Notes under the pieces: model-generated | Told to the model about the DNA's origin: nothing | Seen by the model: only the letters and a program-made list of their open reading frames with translations | Databases searched by the model: none | Part shown: positions 1 through 10,045 of the stretch, one piece after another | Layout: every line of letters begins with the position of its first letter | How positions within the stretch are numbered: the stretch's first letter is position 1 | Made by a program: the position numbers and the translations under genes | DNA from: Phlegmacium glaucopus | Lineage: Eukaryota; Basidiomycota; Agaricomycetes; Agaricales; Cortinariaceae | Direction: 5' to 3' | NCBI GenBank assembly: GCA_015039465.1 | Contig: MU130497.1 | Coordinates: forward strand, 919,380 to 983,379 | Length of the DNA: 64,000 nucleotides

Positions 1-886
1 GTTTCTGATTAATATTGGACTTTGGACGGTCTGGGTCTTCAATATCTATAGTATCATCCTTCGATTTTGCAGATGTTTGACGACCAGTGATGCGCTTGGC
101 AGTGTAGAGTCCAGCTTCGTCACGACGACGTTTTACTCGAAGTTGTTCTTCGTATGTATCATCCAGTTCATGCCATAATGGAGTCAACGGTTGGGAGCTT
201 TTGGACGTCATTATATCTGCAGGCTTCGCTGATGGGGAGTCATGGGTATGGGTAGGAGGCCTTCGAAAGGTATGAGAAGGTGGAGCATTAGATTGCGATG
301 ATATTCTTCCTATGGCAATATATTAGATGATAAATCGGAGTAAATTCAACTGAACTAGTCTACCCGTTAAATTTACGGCGCGTGGGGTTTTCGCTGATGA
401 GGGAAACGAAGATCTGGAATTTTTGGCTCTCTGGTACTAAAATTTTGTTATGAGAACGAACGTCAAATGCTAGATATTGTATGCACTGACTTGGCCAAGC
501 TCTTGTTGTGAGTGTGCGGGAGGGCTTCTCTGTCGGAACTGTTTAATAGATTTTGAAGCAGTCAAGATTGGAGTTGATTTTGTTGATTTGAATGATAATG
601 TGGAATATCTAGACTTTGAAGCCGCGTACGTTGGCCCGCTGGGCACCAAACCACTTCTAATGGGTTCACTATATCTAGGCTGAGCTGTTTTCCGTTCACA
701 AAACCGAAGTGGTCGACGAAACGCAGCATCTGGGGTACCGGTGAGATAGCTAGATCCCTCTCTTGGTCCTGTGGACAATGGTGTATTCGCTGGCCCGCTG
801 GACACCAACCCACTTCTAGGCCGAGCTGATTTCTGACATGGTCGTCGAAACGCAGTATCTGGGGTGGGATGTGGTGTATCTGACAT
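1..886 (-). CDS. Unknown protein, 5' part; runs off the left edge
   Basis: Function not recognised. I place three exons on the minus strand at 886-491, 436-364 and 309-1. Both introns have GT-AG ends (donors GTCAGT and GTAGAC), and the frame stays open across both joins to the window edge. The first exon contains an internal duplication: two copies of a segment starting TPDTAFRRP / TPDAAFRRP and ending SGLV.SGP. The third exon carries a charged stretch (HELDDTYEEQL, then VKRRRDE) that could be a short coiled coil or nuclear localisation signal. Low complexity and richness in Ser, Pro and Arg suggest a largely disordered nuclear or regulatory protein, but that is inference. It is divergent to the kinase gene, with start codons about 118 bp apart. 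Confidence 0.6.
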
Positions 887-1004
887 GTAAGTTGATGTCG
901 TTGAGTTATCTACTACTTAACGGCTTGAATTGATGGCTGCTTATGTCAGCCAAATTGTTCTTTGGAACTACCACTGTGACTCTCAATTTTTGAGGCCGGA
1001 ATTC
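887..1004. promoter_or_regulatory. Short bidirectional intergenic region
   Basis: Only 118 bp separate the start codon of the minus-strand gene (886) from the preferred start of the kinase (1005). Both promoters must therefore overlap or lie within the neighbouring transcripts. I see no clear TATA box. If the kinase began at the upstream in-frame ATG (930) the gap would be 43 bp. Confidence 0.4.
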
Positions 1005-4000
1005 ATGGTCTCGACACCGCGAAAACGGCATGCTTCAAGGTCGCCAGATGAAAGCAGGCTCGTCAAGCGACCGCTCACCTCTGAATCTCCAGAAGAAGGC
1101 GAGCTCGACGACCCAGTGCCACCACCTATAATTCTACCGATTTCATTGCCTCCTAAACCACCACCACCACTGAAGAAGGTTCCTTTTCCTTTCAAAAAGA
1201 AAGTAGAGAATCCTTCTGTAGGAGAAAAGCTGGATGTGCAGGAAACACCGGTCAATGTATTTGAAAGGTTTGAGGAGGATTCTGCCAGAAAGGTTCGTGA
1301 AGAATCAAGACGGCATCGTAATCCCCGTGCACCAATGCCAAAAGCAAATCTCTCTGACCATTGGGAGCCCGGTTATGGTCGGAACGATTCTCTGTTGTCC
1401 AGAATCGAGCCAATAGGAGGTACTAGCCGCTACGACTACCAGAGGGACCGAGATCGTCGCAGGTCGCCCTTGCCACGCCATTCTCCCCGTCGTTCTCGCA
1501 CTCCTGACACCCCTTCATCATTAAATCAACGAGATAGGCATAGACTACCCGACTCGAGAACCCCTGATACAGCTTTTAGCTCTCCAAGACAATCAGCGTT
1601 CCGAGACCGGTCTCGCGAGAGAGGTTACGACAGAGACAGAGACAGAGACTATCGTGGTTACAGAGATGACGATTCTCGAAGATATAGCCACCGAAATTCT
1701 ACCTCAAATGATCCTGACGGGCGGCATTACCGTCCATCACTTAATGATTATCGTAGAGGCGATCGCGAATGGACGCGAAGAGATGTACCTCATCATCAGG
1801 ATAGAAGAAGTTCGAGTAGGTTAGGCGACAGAGCATATGACCATGACCGATACCAAGATTCCTCTTCTCGTCGATCAGGCTCCCATGACCAACGAGCGCC
1901 ATCACCTGGACCCTCCATTCGCTCCGGTCCTATTTCACCCCCACCCTTACCGCCTCCGCCTCCCTCTTTACCGCCTCCCTCCTTATCGAGCTCACTACCT
2001 CTATCTGGTGCAGCCCATCCTCCTTCCCCTTCTCCTCCACCGCCCCTCGGTGATATTGCCCCCCGACCGCCCTCGTCAACCCCACCCCCAGCTCCGCCGC
2101 CCGACCTTCGCCTTGTCGACTCCAAGCTTCCTCTTATACATGCTCAAGTTAAAATTACCATGAAACGACCCGACGCGCCTGACCACCATCACTCACCGTT
2201 AGCCTTGGATCTTGCTCCCATCTCAACTGCACAAGCCATGGCTAATGGAACTATTTGCAATGAAGAAAAGCCACAGAACGAGAAACCACAGGCTAACAAG
2301 CCGTCTAAAGATTCTGATACTCTCAAATTGGTGAGACGGTTAAGAAAACGAGAGCCAGTACGAAGAACTCAGAAGCAAGATGTGCAAGGTTATGGACATA
2401 AATTTGTCGGATGTGGACTACAATCTGACTACGATGTTACAACCAAGTTGGGGGAAGGAACTTTCGGGTTTGTTGTCGTTTTTCTTTCAAAATATGCTTA
2501 AACTTACCCTTCTTGTCCTTGAAGTGAGGTACACAAGGCTATTCAAAAGTCTACCGGAAAGATTGTCGCTCTGAAACGTATCCTTATGCACAATGAAAAG
2601 GAGGGTATGCCTGTAACTGCCTTGCGAGAGATCAAGATCCTCAAGGCCTTGAAACATCCCAGCATCGTTAACATTTTAGATATGTTCGTAGTGCGAAGTG
2701 AGTTTCATGATTCTTTTTCATTAGCGTTGGCCTAATATTTCGTCCAGGCACTGAGAAAGACCCACTTTCGGTATACATGGTATTTCCCTACATGGATCAT
2801 GATTTGGCCGGCCTTTTGGAGAACGAACGTGTAAAGCTTCAACCGAGTCACATCAAGCTATACATGAAACAACTATTGGAGGGTACTGAGTATATGCACC
2901 GAGTAAGTCGTGACACCTCTTTTGGTTTAGATCCTTTGATATAACGTTCCCACCGTTTAGAACCACATTCTACATCGTGATATGAAAGCAGCCAATCTGC
3001 TTATCTCGAACGATGGTTCTCTGAGGATTGCCGATTTTGGTTTGGCTCGGACTTATGACACGAACATCTCAAATTCTCGTGAAGGGGGACACAGAGGCAA
3101 AGAACGCAAATACACTAACTGCGTTGTTACGAGATGGTATCGTCCTCCTGAGCTTTTGTTGGGTGCTAGACAGTACGGCGGAGAGGTTGACATCTGGGGC
3201 ATTGGGTTTGTTTCAGTCTCATTTGATGATTGATACAGGCTCCCAATATTTGTTTCCAGCTGCGTACTAGGGGAAATGTTCACTCGGAGGCCAATCCTAC
3301 CTGGCACTTCTGACCTTGATCAACTAGAAAAGATCTGGCATCTCTGCGGTACACCTAATCAACATAATTGGCCGCATTACGACGCTCTACCTGGTTGCGA
3401 AGGTGTCATCCGATGGACTGTCACTCATTCGAGAAGGATTTTACACTCGTATGAGAGGTTTGTAGTTTTTTAGGTCCTTCCTTTCACAATATTCACAATA
3501 TCGCTTCTTAGCGTTGGGCCAGAGACGAGTGATCTCCTAGATAAGCTGTTGATTCTCAATCCGAAAGAGCGCCTCACGGCTTCTCAAGCCCTGGAACATG
3601 AGTACTTCTGGACCGATCCAATGCCTGCCGACCCCAAATCGTCAGTATTTCAATTGTCTCCACCATACAACTATGATGATACTTATATGAATTCTTCCCC
3701 GATATACAGTTTACCATCATATGAAGCCTCGCATGAATTTGACAAACGTGGCCACAGGAATTATCATGTACCTCCGCCTGCTGGACCTCCCCAAGCACCT
3801 CCAGAGAATCTTAATAGACATTTACAACCACCGAATAACCCTCAGTTCAACAGAGGTGGTCCTCCTCCCGGTTTGCCTGCTCCTCCCCATGCATATCCAG
3901 GTGATGGTCCCCGGCATGGTGGTCCTGGGTATGGCGGTCCTGGGGGTCCTCCCCATCCACCTCCTACCGGACCACATAATGTTCATGCCCCTTTCCGTGC

Positions 4001-4394
4001 TGGTGCACCACATGCCATGCCAGGGCCAATGCCTTTTAATTCGATGAATCGACCTACTGTGCCGTACAATGGTTATAGACCGCCCCAGCCTGCGCCTCTT
4101 CATTACAACAAAGGACATCATGGACATCATCCTGGTCCAAGAAACGATCGTTGGGAACCTCGTGGAGGCCATAACACTAACAATCAAAGCCGGCCTCCGG
4201 TACCGCTGCCTGCTCATCTTCCACCACGTCCTGTTGCACCTTTGGGAACCACCGATAACGATCGTGATCGTGGGCATTACAGAGGAGGTGGAGGGCACAA
4301 TAACAGAAGACCAGACCCTCCTAGCGCTGATGGTGGCGGCGGCGGCGGCGAATTACCTGACAAGCCTGTGGGAGCTGCATTGAACTATGGTTAA
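1005..4394 (+). CDS. bur1: Cyclin-dependent kinase Bur1/CDK9 type
   Basis: Serine/threonine CDK of the Bur1/CDK9 class, which with a cyclin phosphorylates the RNA polymerase II CTD linker and Spt5 to promote elongation in the nucleus. Six exons: 1005-2467, 2525-2697, 2748-2902, 2961-3205, 3260-3457, 3512-4394; total 3117 nt, 1038 aa. Visible motifs: glycine loop GEGTFGEV, VALKR lysine, the PVTALREIK helix, [10 protein letters not shown] catalytic loop, [18 protein letters not shown] long Arg/Ser- and Pro-rich N-terminus precedes the kinase domain and a Gly/Pro/His-rich tail follows it, making the protein longer than animal CDK9 but typical of fungal Bur1. I chose the ATG at 1005 because the upstream in-frame ATG (930) adds 25 residues that do not resemble the rest. 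Ctk1/CDK12 is the main alternative; the insert before [12 protein letters not shown] ([14 protein letters not shown]) favours Bur1. Confidence 0.9.
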
Positions 4395-4771
4395 TTGACG
4401 TGTTTAATTACGAACCCCAACATACTTACTTACATACTGTCCATCTCTCTTTTCTTTTTTTTCTTCTCTACCATGCTTTCTTGAGACATGAAACTTAGTC
4501 TTCATGAATCTTGGTCAAACTTTTAGCTCTATCATTAGTATCACACTTGTATTTTCCATAGTCGCATGTAGAAGTTGCATCTCATGGTTGCCAGCAGTCT
4601 CAATAGAATGGAGGGTCTTTCAGCTGATTTACTCAGGACGACTCCAGCTTCCGGTTAGTATAATAGTATCCGATGACCGATCGATCGAGGACAACCAAAC
4701 CCTCAACAACCCTGGACGTCTGGACTTTCGGTGGCTTATCAAAATTGTATTCGCCTCAGCTCTCGTCTATA
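4395..4771. other. Intergenic: kinase 3' end and Nudix promoter
   Basis: 377 bp between genes on the same strand. It contains a pyrimidine tract near 4440-4470. An open frame runs through 4504-4791 but has no family resemblance and is probably chance. No TATA box is obvious. Confidence 0.5.
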
Positions 4772-5733
4772 ATGCCTCAGGTCGGCCTTGACAATAGCAA
4801 AACTCCTCCCGGGATTGACGATGTCCAAAACCTTGAATACTACGCGAGTGGAGGAGATGAGAATGAATGGTTGTGTTTCTCGAAGAAGAGATACTACACG
4901 AATGCGTTTATTGTAGAAGATGGAAAGGTGAAATCGCGTTCCCTTCCGATCTTGAAAGGGTTAAGTTTTAACTCATTTGTCTTTTTTTTTTTTCAAGTTA
5001 CTTTTAGGATTGAAGAAGCGAGGTGTTGGGAAGGACAAGCAAGTCTTCCTTACTCGATTCTTTTTGGTAGCAATTCCTTACTATGGGCCTTTTGGATCCA
5101 TCCTTTTTTTTGCATTAGATATAACGGCTTTGGTGAGAATAATGATCCCATTCAAAGCTTGATCTTTTAAGATTCATCACTGGGTCTTCTCAGGTGGAAA
5201 GGTAGAACCTGGAGAGACACCGCTGGAAGCAGCTGGGCGAGAACTCGAGGTACATTGCTGTTACATCCAAAAGGTCTTATTGAATCCCTGAAACTCACAG
5301 CCCTTGATCAGGAAGAAGCTGGTATCCGTGCTCCCCTTGAGCATGGTGGAAGTCTCCTCTTCTTCAGCGAAGGCTCAGAATGGGCATTTCAGATCGAAAT
5401 ATACCGTGCCAATTCATATGAAGGCACCGTGACGGAGTAAGGGTCCATTTCTCATCCCAACAAGTCCAGATTTAAACGATTGTGTGTTGAGCCTATAGAA
5501 GTGATGAAATGAAACCTGAATGGTTTTCGTTGTCGCCTCCTAACGATGGTTCAGTAGTGGTGGCAGCAGGCAATCTGCCGCCCATCCCCTTTTCTCAGAT
5601 GTGGGAGACTGACCATGTCTGGTTGCCACTCCTAATCTCCAAGAGAAAATTTATCGGAAGAGCAGATTTCATCCAAAGTGGGGCAGAACTCAAGCCCTAT
5701 AAATGGTGGTATGGCGTAATAACCGCCAATTGA
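4772..5733 (+). CDS. Nudix hydrolase, MTH1/NUDT1-like
   Basis: Predicted Nudix pyrophosphohydrolase. The MTH1 group removes oxidised purine nucleoside triphosphates from the pool; the substrate here is inferred from similarity only. Six exons: 4772-4927, 4998-5038, 5119-5132, 5194-5249, 5312-5436, 5499-5733; 627 nt, 208 aa. The spliced product has the complete Nudix box GX5EX7REUXEEXGU (GGKVEPGETPLEAAGRELE followed by EEAGI), preceded by LLGLKKRG and YNGFG as in MTH1. The C-terminus has WETDHVWLPLL. Exon 2 must be joined through a GC donor (5039, GCAAGT) to a 14-nt exon; the GT donor 4 nt downstream would put a stop in frame. The next gene is convergent. Confidence 0.88.
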
Positions 5734-6035
5734 GGAAGGGGGGTGGGGGGAACCAATGAACTTGTTACATTTCAAATTTGATTACACAATTTTTTATCTT
5801 CGGTGGACCACTTTGAAAGAGCATATATGTCCAATCGTTGGCGAATGTGAGCCGGAAGACATAGACCAAATCACAAATTCAATCAGAGTCACGAATCTCA
5901 CGATTGTGAGGTAGCAAGAGAGCTCGAGCTACTTGACGCCTTTTCTGAAACTTCCTTCAAATGTGTGTTTGAGTTCCGGATCTGTCTCACAAAAATTTCA
6001 ATTGTTACATGCGTTCAGGAAATGGATACCAAGGG
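5734..6035. other. Convergent intergenic spacer
   Basis: 302 bp between the stop codons of the Nudix gene (+) and the DUF6534 gene (-). A G-rich run lies just after the Nudix stop (about 5737-5750). It is presumably the 3' UTRs of both genes. Nothing else seen. Confidence 0.5.
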
Positions 6036-8052
6036 CTAACGCACCTTAGCCGGGTCTGGGGTCTGAAGACCATCCGTGATTGTTTCCGTCACGACGAAGA
6101 CTTGGGTAGGCGACTGCGGGAGAATCAAACATGAGAGGACTGCCAAACTTGAGCAAGAGGTAACCCACTCTTTCGGCCGTTCCAGGTCGACCTGTGGTTG
6201 TCCATAGGGAGCCACGACGTTTACGGCGTAAATGGGAAACGTTAGGTGAATCTTGTTCATGCCCTTTTTCGATATTGAGCAATATTTGACGGGAATTGAG
6301 GCTGTTAAGAAGAAATATTAAAGGTTTCGCCGCACGAACAAGGGGCACATGGTTTTACTCACCAACAAAGGAAAGTGTTTGCGTAAACTGACGCAAACGC
6401 AGTAACTGGTCAGCTAGATGGCCAAGCGGGATATAAGGATTTACGACATACGACGACTAAGTAAGAAGCACAGAGCTGTATATACCCAAAGTTTTGGGAC
6501 GACCAAGTACTGCGATCGTGGAGTTTTTGAATTCCCGAAGATACAAACGTTAGATATTAACACCCACCGTGATCAGAGAGGCGATTGAGATCAGGCTAAT
6601 AAATTCGGGTAAGGGCTCAGTTCTCAAGAGGATTGCAGGATAATTTTTCACCCACCTGGTAGCCAAGCCCGAATTTATCGAGAAGAGAATCAAATAGTTA
6701 ATTATCTCGTCACTCCTATTTAATAGGGGATTCAATAGCTTGTTTGATGGGGGGCCAATGAACCAAGGGGTACATACCTCTTGAAGCCCGTGCGCTTCTT
6801 GTTTAAAAAGTAGCATAATGACGCGGCGATAGCGGTGTCACATATAGCTGCGCTGCTGAGACGCACGATACTTGGTATCTAAAAAAGGAAACGTCGAATT
6901 ATGTTTAATTAAATTTCGGTCATTTAACAGACCTTTACGCTGCCGAACCTAGCGAATTTCTTGAGGAGCAGGAATTCAGTGGCCGCCACTTGAATAAATT
7001 CATTCAAATCAGGTCAACTGCGGTGAGTACTGTAGAATCTTTACTCACCTTCTCCGCTCACTGAGATGTGTCAGTTTTCAATGTTTGTTTACCATTTTCA
7101 AAAGGAATATCAATGATTCGTACCGAAATGTATTAAAGCGAGGAATAACTGCCAAGAGTATGTTTATTAGTGCTTTTTTTGTTGTTTGTAAAATAAAAGG
7201 TAACCCACCAGAATTGCCGTCAGCCAGTATTTTTGTGCGCTCACTAAGAGAAATTTAGTCAGATGGGTCCGGGAGTTGTTGATAGAACATACGCTTAAAC
7301 ACGCGGAAAGCTAGGAATCTAAACGAACAATTCTTTAAAAAAAAGGTGCAGGATGGCGGTAGGATATCTTACGATTCTGTTATGGCAGAGATTGTAATCT
7401 AGGATAGATTAGGGCAATCCATTGATACTCGACGGAAGGATATGGCCTTACCGACAAAGCCAACTCTACATTGAGACTCCTGCAAGGATTTCCAAATAAG
7501 TCAACGACTCCCACAGAGCTGGAGTAAAATTCTATACCAGGTAGAGACACCATGGGGACCCGTTGTCACAAGATAGTACCTATACACGGATGAGCATCCT
7601 TGTTAGATTAGCAGGTGAAAATAACATACCAAGAAGCATGTCCAACGAAGAAAACTGACACCGTATTGAGAAGCCTACGGTATGTGATAAATATTGACCC
7701 AGAGATGACGGTTCTGAAAATGGGCATACCATACAGCAAAGACCTACATTATCTAGCCAGGTTAGCATCTGAGTTTTACAGGTACGATGGGACTTGCCAA
7801 TAACTTGACAAGAAGAGGGTCTCTCTTGAAACGTTGGAAATATTTGTAGGTCTGGGTTAACATAATGCCGTACAAGCTACAGATGCGTTTTATTTTGGGG
7901 GACTATCAGCGCCTCAAATCCAAATAGCTCACAAGTTTCAACTACGAGCGAAAGAATGGGCGTCGTACTTACATAGAAGAGAAGGTCAACCCAAGGACCA
8001 CCATCCCTAGAGAGATCTCCAGCGTCTGTGATCTGTATATGGCCGGGCTCAT
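6036..8052 (-). CDS. DUF6534 multi-pass membrane protein, 18 exons
   Basis: Reconstructed by splicing. Exons: 8052-7973, 7876-7798, 7743-7730, 7674-7630, 7578-7538, 7479-7452, 7398-7373, 7318-7293, 7243-7209, 7148-7124, 6988-6933, 6878-6778, 6715-6656, 6595-6568, 6509-6448, 6387-6363, 6301-6169, 6113-6036. Total 942 nt, 313 aa, no internal stop. The order of motifs fits the basidiomycete DUF6534 family as I know it: ISLGMVVLGLTFSS, LYGIMLTQTYKYFQRF, LVFAVWLLNTV, YYLVT, WSLNVE, FLAFRVFKLSAQKYW, CYFLNKKRTGFKR, INYLILFSINSGLATS, LISIASLIT, IYANTFLCCLNSRQ. About seven hydrophobic segments and a polar C-terminal tail are predicted. The family function is unknown; plasma membrane location is inference. 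The exon 2/3 intron uses a GC donor, and exon 3 is 14 nt. No single long ORF reveals this gene. Confidence 0.8.
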
Positions 8053-8183
8053 CGTTCTGAATGACTTCTAATAAAGCAGGACTAGGAACTCGAGGACAGT
8101 AAAGCTTCCAGGGAGAGAGGGTGTATCAGGAAAACCGAAACGAGGGAGCCAAAGGGAGAAGATCGTGTGACATCCGTCGTGTT

Positions 8184-8191
8184 CTTATATA
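8184..8191 (-). promoter_or_regulatory. TATA box of the DUF6534 gene
   Basis: On the minus strand the sequence reads CTATATAAGA about 132 bp upstream of the start codon at 8052. This is a good TATA match at a plausible distance. Confidence 0.45.
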
Positions 8192-8215
8192 GCACCCATC
8201 TCTAGATAGATGATA

Positions 8216-9417
8216 TTACCAGCAGATATCCAGTGTCTCTCGGATGCTGATTGCATCAAAGGTATCGAATCCTAGTTTGTGGAACGTGGAAAGCCAAGAT
8301 TTGAATTTGAATGGGTGTGTGAAATCAAAGGACAAAAAAAAAGAACCGCAGCCGCAGTGCATGGGTAAATTGAAAGTTTTGGGCTTGCCAAGCGGGAATT
8401 GTGAAGGAAAGAGAGTGTACATGTATACAACATCCGATAGTCGATTATTATTGTCCGCACTTGACCGCGAACTTGAAGGATGGATAAGTCCCAACTTATG
8501 TCGACACAAGAGGGAGATTCGGCGATGTTGAGTGTCACAGTGTAGCGTTGTCTTCATGTTTAGTTAGTGTCGCTGCACAAGCCATCATTTAGATTGATAT
8601 CTACTCGTCGTCCAAGTCGAAGAAAATAGAACAGATCGGAGTCGAAGTACCCACGCAATCCTCGATCGACGTACGGTTGCCTCGAGTTCCCTCGGCGGTA
8701 ACCATATAAGCCGGGGCAATAATTCAAATAAAATGGGAAAACCGGTGTGGCAATAATGTGAACGCCAATTGCCTTGCGAACCGGTTATTGACATTGCGAG
8801 TTTATCAGTATCATTATGACAAGACATTCTGGCCATCACCGGGGGTATTTTAAGGTAACCAGTCACTATAAGTCACTATATCTGATGATATGTTAGGCCA
8901 GGTTGGGCCGTATAAACTTTAAAGTCTGCGTGGAGATTTTCTATCACTTCAGTAGTATGAGTTTTGTGGAGAAGGTAGTAACCCTAGAACGGGTCCAATT
9001 CCGAGTCACACGCGCCTGGTTGTAGACCTGTGACAGATCGTCAAAATGGGCACTTTGAATCGTCAATTTGACGACCTGTATTCCGAGACTTTCCGTGAGT
9101 GAGCGGGCGTTATGTTGTTTCGGACATTTCCGTACAACTCGAAAGAGTAGAACATGTCCAAATTAGGAAGGTCGAGATTTTGCCAGAGTGCCACGTCCAC
9201 CCATGGTTGCGTTCCTGGGTCCTGGGGTACGAACTGTCGATACGAGGACCAAAATTTCAGCAGAGGGACAAGTACGAAAGTAATTAAGCTTTTCATTGAG
9301 GTTTAGGGCATGATACATAGTGTACAGATGAGAGTAAGGACAAGAAACAACGTATGCTGGGACGCTCTGCCAAAATCTTGACCTTCCTAATTTGGATGCG
9401 TTTTACTCTTTCAGGGA
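8216..9417. other. No recognisable gene
   Basis: 1.2 kb between the DUF6534 promoter and the first repeat. Open frames of 113 codons (8557-8216, -) and 95 codons (8244-8531, +) overlap each other in opposite directions and resemble nothing I know. The sequence 9101-9296 shows short self-similarity to 9360-9400 (acgctctgccaaaatcttg and neighbours). It is probably host intergenic DNA with remnants. Confidence 0.4.
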
Positions 9418-9540
9418 GGTCTTTACAGTGCCCCATGGTTTCCGCTCAGAATCTGAATGGAATCCGAGTGGATTCCAAGCATTCTGAGGAGCCTGTTTGG
9501 ACTCTGAGTGGAATATTTTCTGGCAGGTAACCCCCTCAAT
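9418..9540 (+). repeat. Left arm of a CTTTAC-TIR element
   Basis: Begins GGTCTTTACAGTGCCCCATGG, then continues as degenerate GGAATCCGAGTGGATTCC-like units. Its end matches, as reverse complement, GGGGCACTGTAAAG at 18456-18469. The two may be ends of one element later invaded by the Copia element and by an LTR-like copy. Confidence 0.4.
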
Positions 9541-9701
9541 TTTGCAACTTTGTGTTGGAAGTGTCGAGTTCACTCCGGGTAGATAAGCTGATAAAGAGAA
9601 CATTATGCCAGAGGTCAAAGATAAGAATACTATTTTTGTTATCATTCCTGTACTTGTATAAATACTAGTTATGATTAGAGTAGTTCTTTAGTCGAATAAC
9701 T

Positions 9702-10031
9702 TATTGAACAAATGTAACTCAGTCTCTGAATAAAAGGACTGTATTTCGGTACTCTATACCTATTGAACAAATGTAACTGTAACTATATCAGAACCAAGCT
9801 GTAATAGTAAAGTAATGGTACGAACCTCAGTCTCCGAATAAAAGGACTGAGGTTATGACAAACAAATAATGTATCGTATATGAAGAAAATCCTCCCCATT
9901 CTCGGGTTACTACGGTATGCGAGTGAACGTGGTTACAGAGCAAGAATGGAATGGAGATTCGTATGAGTAAGAAAAATACCAGTTAAAAATACCTTCACTG
10001 TTCCTGACAATGAACGGTTTGTAATCCAACA
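9702..10031 (-). repeat. Copia 3' LTR
   Basis: 330 bp. On the minus strand it starts TGTTGGATTAC and ends TTCAATA. It contains an internal duplication (TATTGAACAAATGTAACT occurs twice, with two copies of the GAATAAAAGGACTG motif). It matches 14547-14876 except for two transitions. Confidence 0.93.
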
Positions 10032-10045
10032 CTCCCCCTCAAACC
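10032..10045 (-). other. Copia polypurine tract
   Basis: Reads GGTTTGAGGGGGAG on the minus strand, directly before the 3' LTR. This is the expected plus-strand primer position. Confidence 0.8.

Noticed and set aside
930..1004. Upstream in-frame ATG as start of the Bur1-type kinase
   Set aside because: It adds 25 residues unlike the basic, Ser/Pro-rich N-terminus that follows and leaves only 43 bp to the divergent gene; possible but less likely than 1005.
8216..8557. 113-codon minus-strand frame upstream of the DUF6534 gene
   Set aside because: Overlapped by opposite-strand frames of similar length, no domain, and no conserved motif seen.
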